DNA of 26,801 bases, taken from Astrocystis sublimbata (taxonomy: Eukaryota > Ascomycota > Sordariomycetes > Xylariales > Xylariaceae). Position 1 is the stretch's first letter; each line of letters opens with the position of its first letter. Under the pieces are notes generated by a model. It searched no databases and was not told the origin of the DNA. It saw nothing but the letters and a program-made list of their open reading frames with translations. Shown in pieces: positions 1 through 10,294 of this stretch. Both the position numbers and the translations under genes were made by a program. The stretch lies in assembly GCA_022453515.1 (NCBI GenBank), contig JAJNNY010000138.1:1-26801 (forward strand), written 5' to 3'.

Positions 1-113
1 GTTCTTGGACAGCAAGGATATCAAAGCCTAATACTTTTGGATCTCTCAGTATTGTCGCTATTACTGTGTCTCTCGCTTTTCGAACGTTATACTGCAGTAT
101 GCTTAGTGTAGGT
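1..113 (-). CDS. LINE ORF2, N-terminal start of the endonuclease/reverse transcriptase (partial)
   Basis: Just past the ORF1 stop a different minus-strand frame reads TLSILQYNVRKARDT and, after about 15 further residues, DILAVQE. This is the opening of the endonuclease/exonuclease/phosphatase (AP-endonuclease) domain of LINE ORF2, which nicks target DNA. The catalytic Asn of QYN and the Glu of VQE are both visible. No ATG precedes it in frame near the junction, so ORF2 would be made by frameshift, reinitiation or non-ATG initiation. The rest of ORF2 lies outside the window. No stop codon is seen in the visible part. Confidence 0.8.
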
Positions 114-123
114 TGTTTATTTA

Positions 124-1767
124 TTAATCCATGTTGGTGGTGAGGTCCATGTGTTGGCTGTTGGGCTGTCTTGTTTGTGAGTTATTGTCGATCTCTCCGA
201 GCGCTCTTCTAGACAGCGTCCTGATTCGGATCGGCCTCTGGCTGCTGGATCTCGAGCTGGGCTCGTTCTCTTTATCGCCATACATGCGTATGTCTCCGGT
301 GTTGACTCTCTTGTGTCCTCTCCTGGTAGGGGATTTGCTCCTGGAAGTCTTCGGTTCCTGGGTTCGGCCCGGCTCCCTAACGGTTGTCCTTAGTTCTCCT
401 GGTGTTGGATCCTGGGGCTCCTTCTCCGTTATAGGGTGGTAAACCGGACGTGCGTCGTATGCGGCCCGTATTTTGGCCATTTCGTCTTTCCTTATAGGGC
501 ATTGTCCGCTCCATGCGGCGTGTGCTCCCTGGCAAACCGCACATTTCCTGGGTGCGGTGGTGTCGATCCGGGTAGGGCAGTCTCGTGAGCTATGCTCTTC
601 GGCGCAAATGCCACATGCTTTTGTCGCCCTGCACTGGGTTCCTATATGGCCGTAGTTCTAACACTGAAAGCATTGCTTCAGTCGGCTCCCCTTGTTGTAT
701 AGTTCGCACTAGAACACCTGCCCTTGCCAAATGAGTCCTTCGTCGATGATTTTGTTGGCATCTGCTGGGTTTTTGAATTCAATGATGATGGATGAGGCGG
801 GTTTTGTGAGAGACTTTCTCGAAAGCCATCCTATATATCTGATCTCTGCGTTTGGAATGAATGGTTTGTTGTCCAGTAATATTTCGTTTCGGATGTCTTC
901 GAATTTCTCTATGTCTATTGAGCTTGTCCGAATTCCGTGGACGAGTACTCCATACGTTGGAAGTCGTACAGATGCTCTGTTCCCGATCCTGTAGGTCCAG
1001 TCCTTTGTGAACTGTCTTAGGGTTTCCATCTCTTTGGTTGTGGCCGTCTTGATGCTGAGGTCTCCGCTTTTGAGCTGGTTAGAGGATACTATCTTGATAT
1101 TCACTATGTGCTCGTTGTTGCTCTGTTCAATAGCGCGGTCGATGTGGGCTTTCAGGCTACGGGGGTTCATAGCTCTGAGGTTTGTGACAGTCAACGGGTC
1201 TCTAATGTTTACAATGATCTCCCTCTGAATCTGCTTGGGAGGCACTTGAAAGTTCTGTGTATTGTGTATACTTGTCGCTAGACCCCTAGCGGCCATCGTA
1301 GTATAGGAGGGCATAGCGGCTGTGTGGTTCTGTATTCCGTTGTTCTTGATTCCTCTCACTATAGCCGTAACCGTTCTGCCTACTTCGGTCGCCTCTCTCG
1401 CAGCCTCTTTGGCTTCGTTTCCGTTTTTCACGCTTTCCTGGAGTTCCTTCTGTAGCTGGGCGTTTGTGTGTTCCATGTCATCTCTCATCTCGTTCAAGGT
1501 GAGTGATGTGATGCTTGCGGCTTCTTTGACTTCGTTTCGCATAATGTTCAGGGTCTCTTGGATGGATCGGATGTCGGGCATGCTTTGTATCTTTGCAACT
1601 AGGGACAGCATTCCTAGAATGGTCGACTTGACTATATTGGAAGGGATAGGTTGATCCTGGGCTTGCTCTACGCAAAGGAGGGCGTCTCGAAGGTACTTGT
1701 TGATGTATGTGGCATGCTCTCGTGGTTCGGTCGGCCATGCCTTCGCCTGGGGCCATGAGGTCGCCAT
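124..1767 (-). pseudogene. LINE ORF1 (Gag-like nucleic-acid-binding protein), two in-frame TAG stops
   Basis: In LINE retrotransposition ORF1 proteins coat the element RNA. From the ATG at 1767 one frame of 548 codons runs to a TAA at 124-126, broken only by TAG at 709-711 and 658-660. The N-terminal third is charged and helical (QETLNIMRNEVKEA, then repeated E/K/A segments), suggesting a coiled coil. The middle resembles the RNA-recognition-like Gag region. After the first TAG come three zinc-knuckle-like clusters: CFQC-x4-H-x4-C (with the second TAG inside it), CGIC-x4-H-x4-C and CAVC-x3-H-x6-C. The tail is basic and Ser/Arg-rich (SRSKSPTRRGHKR). Both stops sit where CAG would be expected. 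A GTG lies in frame at 1785, but ATG 1767 is the natural start. Confidence 0.85.
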
Positions 1768-1948
1768 GGTGCCTTTTGGGCGCACTGGGCAATGCGCCGT
1801 ACACTAGGCTATTCAATTAACCGTTCGGGATTGCGTTTACGCTCTTAATCGTTGTCAATTTCCAAAAATTTCGTTCTCGATATTGAAGTTCGTCCTTTGG
1901 TCGGTATTAAAGTTGCTCCCCGCTACCCCTTTCTTTAAACGGACAGTC

Positions 1949-2024
1949 GTGACCAATTCAGTAGGCGGTGACCAATTCAGTAGGCGGTAACCAATTCAGA
2001 AGGCGGTGACCAATTCAGAAGGCG
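1949..2024 (+). repeat. Four tandem 19-bp repeats
   Basis: Four head-to-tail 19-bp units with no spacer. Units 1 and 2 are identical over 19 bases; units 3 and 4 share AGAAGG in place of AGTAGG. The boundaries are exact by inspection. Confidence 0.93.
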
Positions 2025-2219
2025 GTGATCCATAGTCATTGGGTGGTGTTGAGTTGAGCAGGTGGGGATGAAATAGGTAGGCAGTGTTCAGTCCCCAGCT
2101 ACGGGACGAATAGAGTAAGCGGTGAGTAAGGGGGTACCTTGCTTTCGCATGACTAACTAGGCTAGCCCCGTGCCCCACTACCCTATGAAACACCGCCTTC
2201 TGAATTGGTCACCGCCTAC
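1949..2219. mobile_element. MITE-like element with 19-bp tandem repeats and an inverted terminal copy
   Basis: Four consecutive 19-bp units of the form GTGACCAATTCAGTAGGCG lie at 1949-1967, 1968-1986, 1987-2005 and 2006-2024. They differ only at a few sites (AGTAGG versus AGAAGG, and GTAACC once). Weaker units with a GGTGG/GGCAG core at roughly 19-base spacing continue to about 2120. At about 2191-2219 there is one and a half units in the opposite orientation (ACCGCCTTCTGAATTGGTC, then ACCGCCTAC). Repeats pointing inward from both ends of a roughly 270-bp non-coding segment suggest a non-autonomous DNA element with repeated terminal inverted sequences. A minisatellite with one inverted unit is the alternative. 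Confidence 0.5.
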
Positions 2220-3681
2220 TTTATCAAGAGGAAACGAGGAGCAAGTACGCGCTTCCGGAACTAGGAACTAGGCCGTATACTAAGTATGCAAAGCTAGAGG
2301 CATACGCCTCAAGAGCAGACTAGAATCATGCGTACATTAGTATAGAACCGTTTCTTACGTATGGTGGCAGCCAGACGCAGGAAGAGGTTAAAGATGTAAA
2401 GGCAGAAGTTGGGGCCAGCTGACTAGCTCTGCTAGCTGGGTATAGCTGCGGATGAAAGAGCGGCTGCAACCGAGTAGGAATTAATCAATTAATCAACTAG
2501 ACTTCGATTTGACACTTTTTAATTGTTCCTTTCGATTCTTCCTTTGGGATCTTCCTACTACCCGCTACTGACCTTAAGGAAGTCGACGCCCGCCTCGATA
2601 ATCAAGCGGAGCTGCTTAATGCAATCCTTAACTCATCTATAGACTAATGATCTACCGAGTTTAACTTGATGCCTACGTAGAAGCCTGCCACGGCCTGGCG
2701 GGCGGCGTAAACCAACTGCTTGACAGCCTGAGAGTATTTATAACATTGTGAGATGACTTTGCCGATAGTTCAGCGACTGCGATAACGCTCGCGGCTGTAC
2801 TTAATGGGTCACCCATCTACCGCTAGGACTATGTAACAGCTCCCAAGCGTTTAGTAGGTATAGTCTTTTGGAAGGAGAGTAGCTGTAGGGGTACAAGGAG
2901 ACGGTTGATATAGTGCCTGGTCGAATTGCTCATTTGTTCGTAAGACAGAATCTGAAGCAGAGATTAACCCCCATCGATCTACTCGACAGGAGAGGCTGCG
3001 CCACTCACAAGACCTGCAGGTCTATCCAATCGCGTCGTCTCGCCCAAGGTGGAGTGTGCATCGAAGAATCAATCCCAAGAAATATGCAGATATTTACACT
3101 TGTCGACCCAGATATGCCATTATGAACATATGCGGTGCGGTCAATAGTAAAAGCGTATGCATTTTTTATTTTGCTAGCTTTCTGAGTTATTGATGTTAAT
3201 AGTGTTGACTGGAACAGTACTCTTCTATAGTCGGCCGACGCTAGATGTTAGTGGCTATCTTACGCTGTCCGGCAACCGGCAACTACCGACCCGTGGCTTC
3301 TTTGCTCCAGCCGACGTTTTAGCAGCTATTGTATCCTTTAGCCACTAAGCCACCTCTGGGCTCGCGCAGTCTGCACAATCCTGGTATATTACAACGTGGC
3401 TGTGGCTTTGCTGCTGTAAATGCGTCTTACTAACCTTCGTTGTTAGCCTAAAAGGCAGACAGACAATATGCTTTTGGCATTTACTATTAGTGCCGCCTGC
3501 TTAGAAAAGATTATTTTGCCTTTCGATAATTTTCTCTTTTGTATTATCTCTCTATATCCAGTCCTTAAAAACTTGAACTTTAAGCTGGATAGCCTCACTT
3601 TTACCGCGCTCAACGTCGGTCAGATTAACGAGGCTACCCCTCCACAACAGGCAAAGCACATATTCTGAAGACGAACACCCC
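2220..3681. other. Non-coding or decayed interval upstream of the NLR gene
   Basis: No intact gene is visible. On the plus strand, 2575-2645 reads DLKEVDARLDNQAELLNAIL before hitting TAA TGA, which looks like a coiled-coil gene remnant with Q-to-stop damage. Further fragments in the same frame extend to about 3150 without a recognisable domain. The 40-bp dispersed repeat copy at 2458-2497 lies here. About 200 bases before the NLR ATG are pyrimidine-rich with no clear TATA box. Near 3340-3360 the minus strand has a tRNA A-box-like string but no tRNA fold. Confidence 0.5.
2458..2497 (+). repeat. Dispersed 40-bp repeat, copy 1
   Basis: This stretch matches 23167-23206 over 40 bases with a handful of differences, most of them transitions. 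The shared core is GAGTAGGAATTAAT and then ATTAATCAAC, in the same orientation. The flanks also share the string TTGTTCCTTT 30-50 bases downstream, so the two are probably termini of one dispersed element family. Confidence 0.7.
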
Positions 3682-6600
3682 ATGTCTCAATCGAACAAAC
3701 GCTCTCTCAACGAGAACAATCTAGCGCTGACCGAGTCGAAACGAAGAAAGCTCGGCTCGGAAGCCCGCGATGGGGGCCCACGTCGGACAGACTTCACAGT
3801 CGAGGACTATACTGTGGGCTGGGTTTGTGCTCTCCACATTGAGATGGCGGCCGTAAAGTGTATGCTAGACGATATCCACGATACCCTAAAGAAGAACCCG
3901 AATGACAGCAACACGTATATACTCGGCAGTCTTCACCACCACAATACTGTTATTGCGTGTCTACCGGCAGACGGATACGGCACTAATAATGCAGCTGTGG
4001 TGGCGAGCAATATGCGCCGTACGTTTCCCTCGATACAAATATTCTTAGTGGTAGGGATTGGCGGCGGTGCCCCCGGCAAAGTTGACATACGACTCGGCGA
4101 CGTCGCGGTCAGCACGAGGGTCATTCAGTACGACTTGGGCAAGACAATCCAGCAAGGCCGCTTCGTACCAGTAGATATCACACGCCAACCCCTATCAACA
4201 CTTAGGACGGCTGTTTCTACACTACGAGCGCATCATGAATCAGAACTCTCGAAGATTCCTATAATTCTCTCCCAAATACGTGAGCGATATTCTGCTATAA
4301 CACAGTATACCAATCGCGAGCAGCTCTAAGACCTTTTGTTCGCTAGCGTATACGAACACACCGAGTCGGATACAAGTTGCGATAACTGCGATAAATCAAA
4401 GCTCGTGTGCCGGCCTTCCCGAGAGACCAACCATCCTGTGATTTATTACGGAACTATTGCATCTGGGAATCAAGTTATAAAACACGGCAAGAAGAGAGAT
4501 CAATTAGCACAAGATCTTGATGTTATATGTTTCGAAATGGAGGCAGCCGGTCTTATGGATAGCCTCCAATGCCTCGTTATTCGTGGCATCTATAACTACT
4601 CTGACTCTTATAAGAGGAAAGAGTGGCAAAAATATGCATCTGCCACTGCAGCGGCATATGCAAGAGAGCTTCTTTCTATAATACCCTCGATAGAAACCTA
4701 AGAAGCCCCAAGTGGTACGTGTTTACTTTTACGTATGATTAAGGCTCCGCTGACATATTTATAGTTGAGTTGGTACAAGATCGAAGGAAGAGTATAATGA
4801 CCTCGTTATTGTTTGAAAAAATTAATGCGTGGTATTCGAATATCAAGTCTGCTTATGGCAAGACCTGCGCATGGTTATTGAGTCACCCCGACTACATAGG
4901 GTGGCTAACTCCCGCCGACTTCGTTCAGCATTATGGACTATTGTGGATCTATGGAAAGCCTGGCGCTGGAAAGTTAACATTGATGAAATATATCTATACG
5001 CGCGTATCAGAGAACACGGATACAACCATCTCATTTTTCTTTAATGCTCGAGGAGACGACTTAGAGAAATCAACAGAAGGAATGTACCGTTCTTTACTTT
5101 TCTAGCTACTTGAGAAGCTGCCGGAACTTCAGGTAGTTCTCGATTCTACCAATCACCTTGGCCAAGTTTATACTGACGATGGCTCATGGGATATCGATGG
5201 TCTCCAATGCTTTTTCTCCGCTGCTATATGTAAGCTCGGATAACGGCGAGTAATATGCTTTATTGATGCATTGGACGAATGTAGCGAATCTCAAGTTCGA
5301 GATATGGTTGATTACTTTGAAGAGCTTGGGAACTTTGCTCGGGACGCCGAAGGAAAGCTCTACATATGCTTCTTAAGCCGTCACTATTCAACAATCTGTA
5401 TACAACATGGACAGACATTAATATTGGAAGATCAGACTGGTCACGGCCAAGACTTAGAGAAGTACGTTCGAAAAAAGCTTCAGGCAGGCAGAGGCAAAGA
5501 CGTCGAATCGGTACGGACCACGCTCCTCGAAAAGGCCGCTGGGGTTTTCATGTGGGTTGTTCTAGTTGTGAACATCCTGAACCAGGAATACTAACGGGGC
5601 CGTATCTTTGCTGTTAAGAGAAGGCTTTAAGAAACGCCTGCCGAATTGAGCGTACTATTTAGAGATATTCTATAGCGAGATAGTAAGAACATGGCCGACC
5701 TCCTGTTTTGTATTCAATGGGTACTCTACGCGAAACGGCCACTAAAGCTAGAAGAATTCTACTATGCTGTAGTAGCTGGATTGGACCCGGCACCGGAGAA
5801 TATCAGAGAATGGGATCCCCAACAAATTACTAAAGACATGAACCGTTTTGTCTCCAGCTTATCGAAAGGGCTTGCTGAGGTCACGAAATCAAAGGCCGGT
5901 TGTTACACCGGTACAGTTCAATTCATCCATGAATCTGTACGCGATTTCCTCCTGAAAGACGGAGGTATTCGTGATTTATGGCCAGATCTAGTAGGAGATT
6001 TTGAGACTTCGAGCCACAACCAACTAAGAGATTGCTGTAACGCCTATATGAAAACAGACATATCTAAGTATATTTCCTTCGACCAGCAGCTCCCGAAAGC
6101 GAGTTCCGATGAGGCAAAAGCCTTACGACAACAACTGCTAGAAAAGTTCCCTTTCCTAGAATACGCAACGCATCAAGTACTCTACCATGCTAACACCGCC
6201 GCTGCAAAATTATCGCAACAAGATTTCTTGAACACTTTTGGCCTTGGAGCTTGGCTGAATTTAAACAATTTATTCGAGAAGTACGAGATCCGACGTTATA
6301 CATCGTCTGCGAGTTTGCTATATATTCTTGCCGAGAATAACTTCGCCAAGCTTATTAATAGCTTGCTTCATTATGACTTAAGGGTAGACATTTATGGAGA
6401 GCGATATGAATATCCCTTGTTCGCTGCATTAGCAAATGGGCATCGAGAAGCAGTCAACGCTCTCTTACAACTAGAAAACAGCAAAAGTGACGAAAACAGC
6501 ACTACTACCCAGTTAAATTACGGACCAAACTTCAAAATTGCCAAAAGACAAACGCCGCTTTCGTGGGCTGCCGAGAATGGGCATAAAGAGATCGTGCAGC

Positions 6601-6734
6601 TGTTGCTCGATAAAGGTGCTGAGATCGAGTCTAAAGATAGCCGTGGCTTTACGCCGCTAATACGGGCTGCTGCGGACGGGTATAAAGAAATCGTAAAGCT
6701 ACTGCTTTATAGGGGGGCTATTATACAACTATAA
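3682..6734 (+). pseudogene. NLR-type receptor: PNP_UDP - NACHT - ankyrin, with seven in-frame stops
   Basis: These STAND proteins oligomerise after ligand sensing and act in fungal non-self recognition. The ATG is at 3682. An N-terminal nucleoside-phosphorylase-like domain follows (DYTVGWVCALHIEMAAVKCM, the Gly-rich VVGIGGGAPG, and CFEMEAAGLMD near 4535). A phase-1 intron at 4715-4764 (50 nt; GTACGT, GCTGAC, ATAG) joins it to a NACHT domain with Walker A GKPGAGKLTL (about 4950-4980) and Walker B ICFIDALDEC (about 5253-5282). A winged-helix-like region and ankyrin repeats follow (TPLSWAAENGHKEIVQLLLD, then TPLIRAAADG). Stops at 4327, 4699, 5103, 5241, 5592, 5628 and 5673 all fall at expected CAA/CAG codons in a single maintained frame. 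The Walker A Ser is Leu (TCA to TTA), the same mutation type. The ankyrin array ends abruptly at TAA TAA, so the C-terminus may be truncated. Confidence 0.88.
4715..4764 (+). other. Spliceosomal intron in the NLR gene
   Basis: Fifty nucleotides with donor GTACGT, branch-point-like GCTGAC and acceptor TTTATAG. Splicing after the G at 4714 restores the frame from the phosphorylase domain into the NACHT domain (phase 1). Confidence 0.8.
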
Positions 6735-7113
6735 TAAGCCGATAGAATATAGCTATACGTAGATAACTTGGACGTGTTCTACTCGCAGCTAACATAAAGC
6801 CAGACAGGGGAAACTAGGAGCTTCTCTCCTCTATTAATAATAGGGATAAGAAGCTATACCCAAGATCCATGCTCTGGTTCGGCCTTCCTAGTGTATAACT
6901 CTAGTTATCCAGTTAGTAGCGAAACATGGCGTTATGTCTTGTGCTATACCTCTGTACCCTGTCTTATCCCTTTAGGTTCTTTGAGAGATGCGTTATCTCA
7001 AGCTTGATTGCAAATTATATAAAACAAGGTGGTGTTTAGATCTGGCATAAATCTATCACCTTTCCCTAAAACTCCTTCGTGTTAACTCGAACGAGATCTC
7101 AGAAACCCTAGCT
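6735..7113. other. Interval between the NLR and the next gene
   Basis: After the double stop, the NLR frame stays open from about 6800 to 7004 (roughly 70 codons, reading SQTGETRSFSPLLIIG and so on). It has no ankyrin signature and no recognised domain. It may be a decayed NLR tail or chance. No RNA gene or promoter motif is convincing. Confidence 0.4.
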
Positions 7114-8052
7114 ATGACGATGATCTAGGGCGATAATGCTGCATACGTCGAAGAATTGCTCCAGCAGATCCGTTGCCTTCGGATGCGCGTTTCTGAGCTG
7201 TAGCTGTTGGAGGACGAAGTAACAAGATTACGCCAAAAGGTTTGGGTTCTGCGATAAAACAGCACTACCCAGCAGTCGAGCAGTGCGCAGGCATGTATTC
7301 CGATAGGATTTCACCTCTTACTAGACCAGGAGCTAACCATTAATTTATTTGATCCTGCGCAACGTCGCAACAAAAAGGAGAAGCGCCCACTGGATTGGTC
7401 TAGAGTAAGTGCGTTCTTTAATAATATCCCACGTAACAGAGAGGAGTGGGCTATTAGGAGAAAAGAATTAGCTCTCGAGAACCCGGAAGGCATTTTCCAA
7501 CTGGTCGATAAGCTTACTTTGAGAACTATACAACCTGTGTCTCGACAGGTGACTTAAGAAGTCGTTATTAGCCCGTTCTTCTAGTTTTTAGAATAGTACG
7601 CAGAGACAGCAGCTTTATTGCTCCTCGACGCACAGCGCGGCCTGAAGATTTCCCGTTATCGTTCCCTAGTATTCTTTACATTATGCTATGTCTCGCTAGA
7701 GCTCGGGCGTTCTGTGGAAGAAGTTAACAATACGATGCGAAACTTCCTAACGCGTACAAATGGGAGTTGCGCCGCCTCAGACATGGTCCTTGCCAGGTAC
7801 CGAAGGGTAGTCAAATGGGTTATATGGCGTGGAGAGGAGCTTTATCCCAGCTGCAAGCATCGCGCCTTCGAAATTTTTCTCCACGGTCTGTACATCTATT
7901 TTCCTTGGTGGCAGTATACTAACAGATATTAGGTGGTGCTCCTTTAAGTATCTGGGTCCAGCTCTCGTCGGATAAAAGATATTCTGAACAGTTTCGGGGC
8001 AAAGTACCCGACTGTATACCCGGGGAAGAACAGCATGCATCTTTACCACTAG
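7114..8052 (+). pseudogene. Unknown protein with N-terminal coiled coil; nine in-frame TAA/TAG codons
   Basis: I do not recognise this family. From ATG 7114 one frame of about 310 codons can be followed to 8052. Stops lie at 7126, 7201, 7255, 7555, 7582, 7594, 7930, 7942 and 8050; every one is TAA or TAG in a context where Gln would fit. Residues 10-50 are heptad-like (AYVEELLQQI, LLEDEVTRLRQKV), suggesting a coiled coil. After a Ser/Gln-rich linker comes a basic-aromatic region (RRNKKEKRPLDWSRVSAFFN), then helical segments around LARYRRVVKWVIWRGEELYP. The strong codon structure between stops argues that this was a real gene. It could be a transposon-encoded or telomere-associated protein. 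The same frame runs on into the ankyrin gene, but through four further stops, so I treat them as separate. Confidence 0.5.
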
Positions 8053-8217
8053 CTATCCCATTTCTTATATAGGTGATCAGTAGTTGCAGGTAAGGCGTGT
8101 CGCCTAAATAATCATTCTTAGCTGATCTAGCCTTCAAGTTTTACAACAGTTTGCTCGGCCTTAGAGACAAATCTGTTTTACAAGCATAACGCCCAGAATT
8201 GGATACAAGCGTATTAA

Positions 8218-9544
8218 ACGCAGAAGTTATACGTATGTCGCGCGCCAGATAAAGAATGCTCGCCGGGTGTTCGGCGAAACACCAGAGGTAGGAAACGAGG
8301 GCCGCCAAAATCAAGGTTACGTGAAGGGCTGAGAAGCCAACAGGGACCTGCCCCCATTGAACAGAATTTCAGAGTAGCAGGCCATGACCTTGTGCGCAGC
8401 AGCAGCACGCGAGCCTATCCACGTCGCAAAACCTTATCCATCGGCCATCCACAGATCCACCGTCAGTCTGAGAACCTGTTTTACCATACGCCCATCATCA
8501 TTCCTTACAAATCCCCTATCTTCTCTCTTGTTCAAAATGGAGACATTGCTGGAATAAGAGAATGCTGGCAATCGTGTGAAGTATCGGGCGATATTGTAGA
8601 TCCTTATGGGATTAGCTTGCTCTACGTAAGATCATCCTCCATCCTCCAATATAAAGGCCTAGGGGAATACTGATTTATTCTCAATACGGTGCCTATTATT
8701 ACTAGCGATATCTGGGTATGCAGTCCGCCTTAGCGACGTGTAAAGCACTAATAAACGTTGGCGCGGAACCAGGGTGGACAAATGAGTTTGGGAAGTATGT
8801 GCATCGAAGACTTCCCAAGGCATTGCTAACTGACTATAATATAGTGTTCCTATTGATACAATGCTTGATGTAATCTTGGTAGAATCAGCGATGGGGCATG
8901 GCGCGAATTACTTAGCGCTTTCGCTAAACTCCGTCCAGGAGATTTTCAAGCCCAGCTCGGACTTTTGGGAAGAGTATCAAGCATCGCGAGGGTTAACGTT
9001 GCTTCACGAAGTACTACTCCGTGTCAAGTGCAACTTCCCGAATATAGACGACTTCTTAAACCACCAGCTAGGATTGGCCCCAGAGTTGATCGAAGCCCGT
9101 GATACGCTCGGTAGGACTGCACTGCACTGGGCTGTGATGCACGCTTGGACTGATGCTACCGCAATATTAATCAAGTTTGGGGCCAATGTGAACCAACAAG
9201 TCTGGACACTCACGGGTCAATCAACTTTGTTACACCTCGCGCTTGCTGGACCAGTCGACAGGAGTTCTAAGTTTCTCGACATTGTTCACATGCTTGTGTG
9301 CGCCGGCGCCGATGTGAATGCCGCTGACCATGAGGGCTGGACACCATTGTATATAGCCGCTTCTTGGAACTCCCCTGCCTCGGTCAGCCGATTACGGCAG
9401 TCGGCCGAACAAACTGGTCAAGGGATCAATTGGGAAGCCAGAACTATGCAAGGCAAATCTGCATGTATACTGGCGCAGGAGAGTGGAGCGGCACCAGATT
9501 TCATTGCTTCTCTAGCTAGCAGCGACTGGTCATTTCTTCCGTAG
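8218..9544 (+). pseudogene. Ankyrin-repeat protein, three exons, no start codon found
   Basis: Ankyrin proteins of this kind serve as protein-interaction modules in fungi. Exon 1 (open from 8218 to 8625) ends with FSLVQNGDIAGIRECWQ and DPYGISLLY. A canonical intron follows at 8626-8705 (GTAAGA, TACTGAT, ACTAG). Exon 2 (8706-8794) gives TCKALINVGAEPGWTNEFG. A second intron at 8795-8844 (50 nt; GTATGT, GCTAAC/CTGAC, TATAG) joins in phase 2 to exon 3 (8845-9544). Exon 3 holds at least three ankyrin units (GRTALHWAVMHAWTDATAIL, STLLHLALAGP, GWTPLYIAASW), and the stop TAG is at 9542-9544. With these introns there is no internal stop, making this the least damaged gene here. However, exon 1 has no in-frame ATG and is preceded by TAA at 8215, so the 5' end is missing or lies in an unrecognised upstream exon. 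Confidence 0.7.
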
Positions 9545-9589
9545 GGCCATAAGAAAAAAGTTAGAACTTCCATTCCCATATTCAATATA

Positions 9590-10294
9590 TTAGCGGACTA
9601 AATCCAGCCCGCCTTGGGCAAATACATCTTCCTCGGGGCCGAGAACGAGCCCCGTATCTATCGGGCCCCGTCGATCTCCATCTAATGCATACAGATGACC
9701 GGTCTTACATAATTTCACAAAGCAAACGTAGTAAAAGTCGACGTCGTCTTTAGCGCTTGCAGGTGGGGCTGAGCTGCCCTGTTATGCCACTTCTGCGTAC
9801 GCAACTTCAAGTTCTTCCGACTGCTTAAGAAATAGCGCGCGCTCACTTAGTGGCAGGTGAGAGTAACGTTTAATTAGGTTAGTAATAAGAGAAAAGGGGT
9901 CTATTTTGCTAATCAGCAGCTAATCATGATAGTAAAGCAGCAATTTACCAAGCAGGTCTCGTGCGCTGCTATTACTAAGCGCATACAGGATGCCATATAG
10001 CCCACACGCGTTATTAATAGTCTGCCTAAACTATATTGCATCTTTATCCGCTCCATAAAGCGCGTGTACTTCTCTCGTAGACTCTTCGGAAGCCTTGAGA
10101 TTCTTATAGTATTCGGTAGTAGGGAAAACAAGAATTAAGGCAAGTGCTAAGCGTAGGAGGAGAAGCGGCTCGTTAAGGGAGAAAACATCCTCGAAAAGTA
10201 GCGATTCTGGCGCGCCGAGTAGATACATCAACCTACTAAAGACTGCGGGATTGGATTCAAGGGGGATAAAATGCTTTCGGTATAAGGCCGCCAT
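9590..10294 (-). pseudogene. Ubiquitin C-terminal hydrolase (UCH, peptidase C12), three in-frame stops
   Basis: UCH enzymes are cysteine proteases that release small adducts from the ubiquitin C-terminus. The ATG at 10294 opens with FIPLESNPAVFSRLM, then LLFEDVFSLNEP and LVFPTTEYY, the typical UCH N-terminus. A TAG at 10031-10033 (expected Trp) is followed at once by FRQTINNACGLYGILYALS, which carries the oxyanion-hole Gln and catalytic Cys. Further stops are TAG 9920-9922 and TAA 9782-9784. The C-terminal half has DVDFYYVCFVK and GHLYALDGDRRGP with the catalytic His and Asp. It ends with GLDLVR and a TAA at 9590-9592. The total of 234 codons matches the usual length of the small UCHs. The frame is unbroken, so three point mutations account for the loss. 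The gene is convergent with the ankyrin gene, 45 bases apart. Confidence 0.88.

Larger units (their letters stand above)
1..1947 (-). mobile_element. Tad1-like LINE (non-LTR) retrotransposon, 5' part; runs off the left window edge
   Basis: The minus strand carries a Gag-like ORF1 followed directly by the start of an AP-endonuclease ORF2, the two-ORF layout of fungal Tad1-clade LINEs. The reverse transcriptase and 3' tail would lie beyond position 1. Roughly 180 bases upstream of the ORF1 ATG (1768-1947) are non-coding and could be the 5' UTR. The exact 5' end is not visible and no target-site duplication was identified. The right limit is set where the 19-bp repeats of the next element start. 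ORF1 contains two CAG-to-TAG type nonsense codons, so this copy is probably dead. Confidence 0.85.

Noticed and set aside
709..1654. Several plus-strand open frames of 70-110 codons (731-994, 1007-1228, 1322-1654)
   Set aside because: They are antisense shadows of LINE ORF1.
3330..3400. tRNA-like A-box string on the minus strand (TGGCTTAGTGGCTAAAGG)
   Set aside because: No matching D-stem, anticodon arm or B-box at the right distance, and the acceptor arms do not pair.
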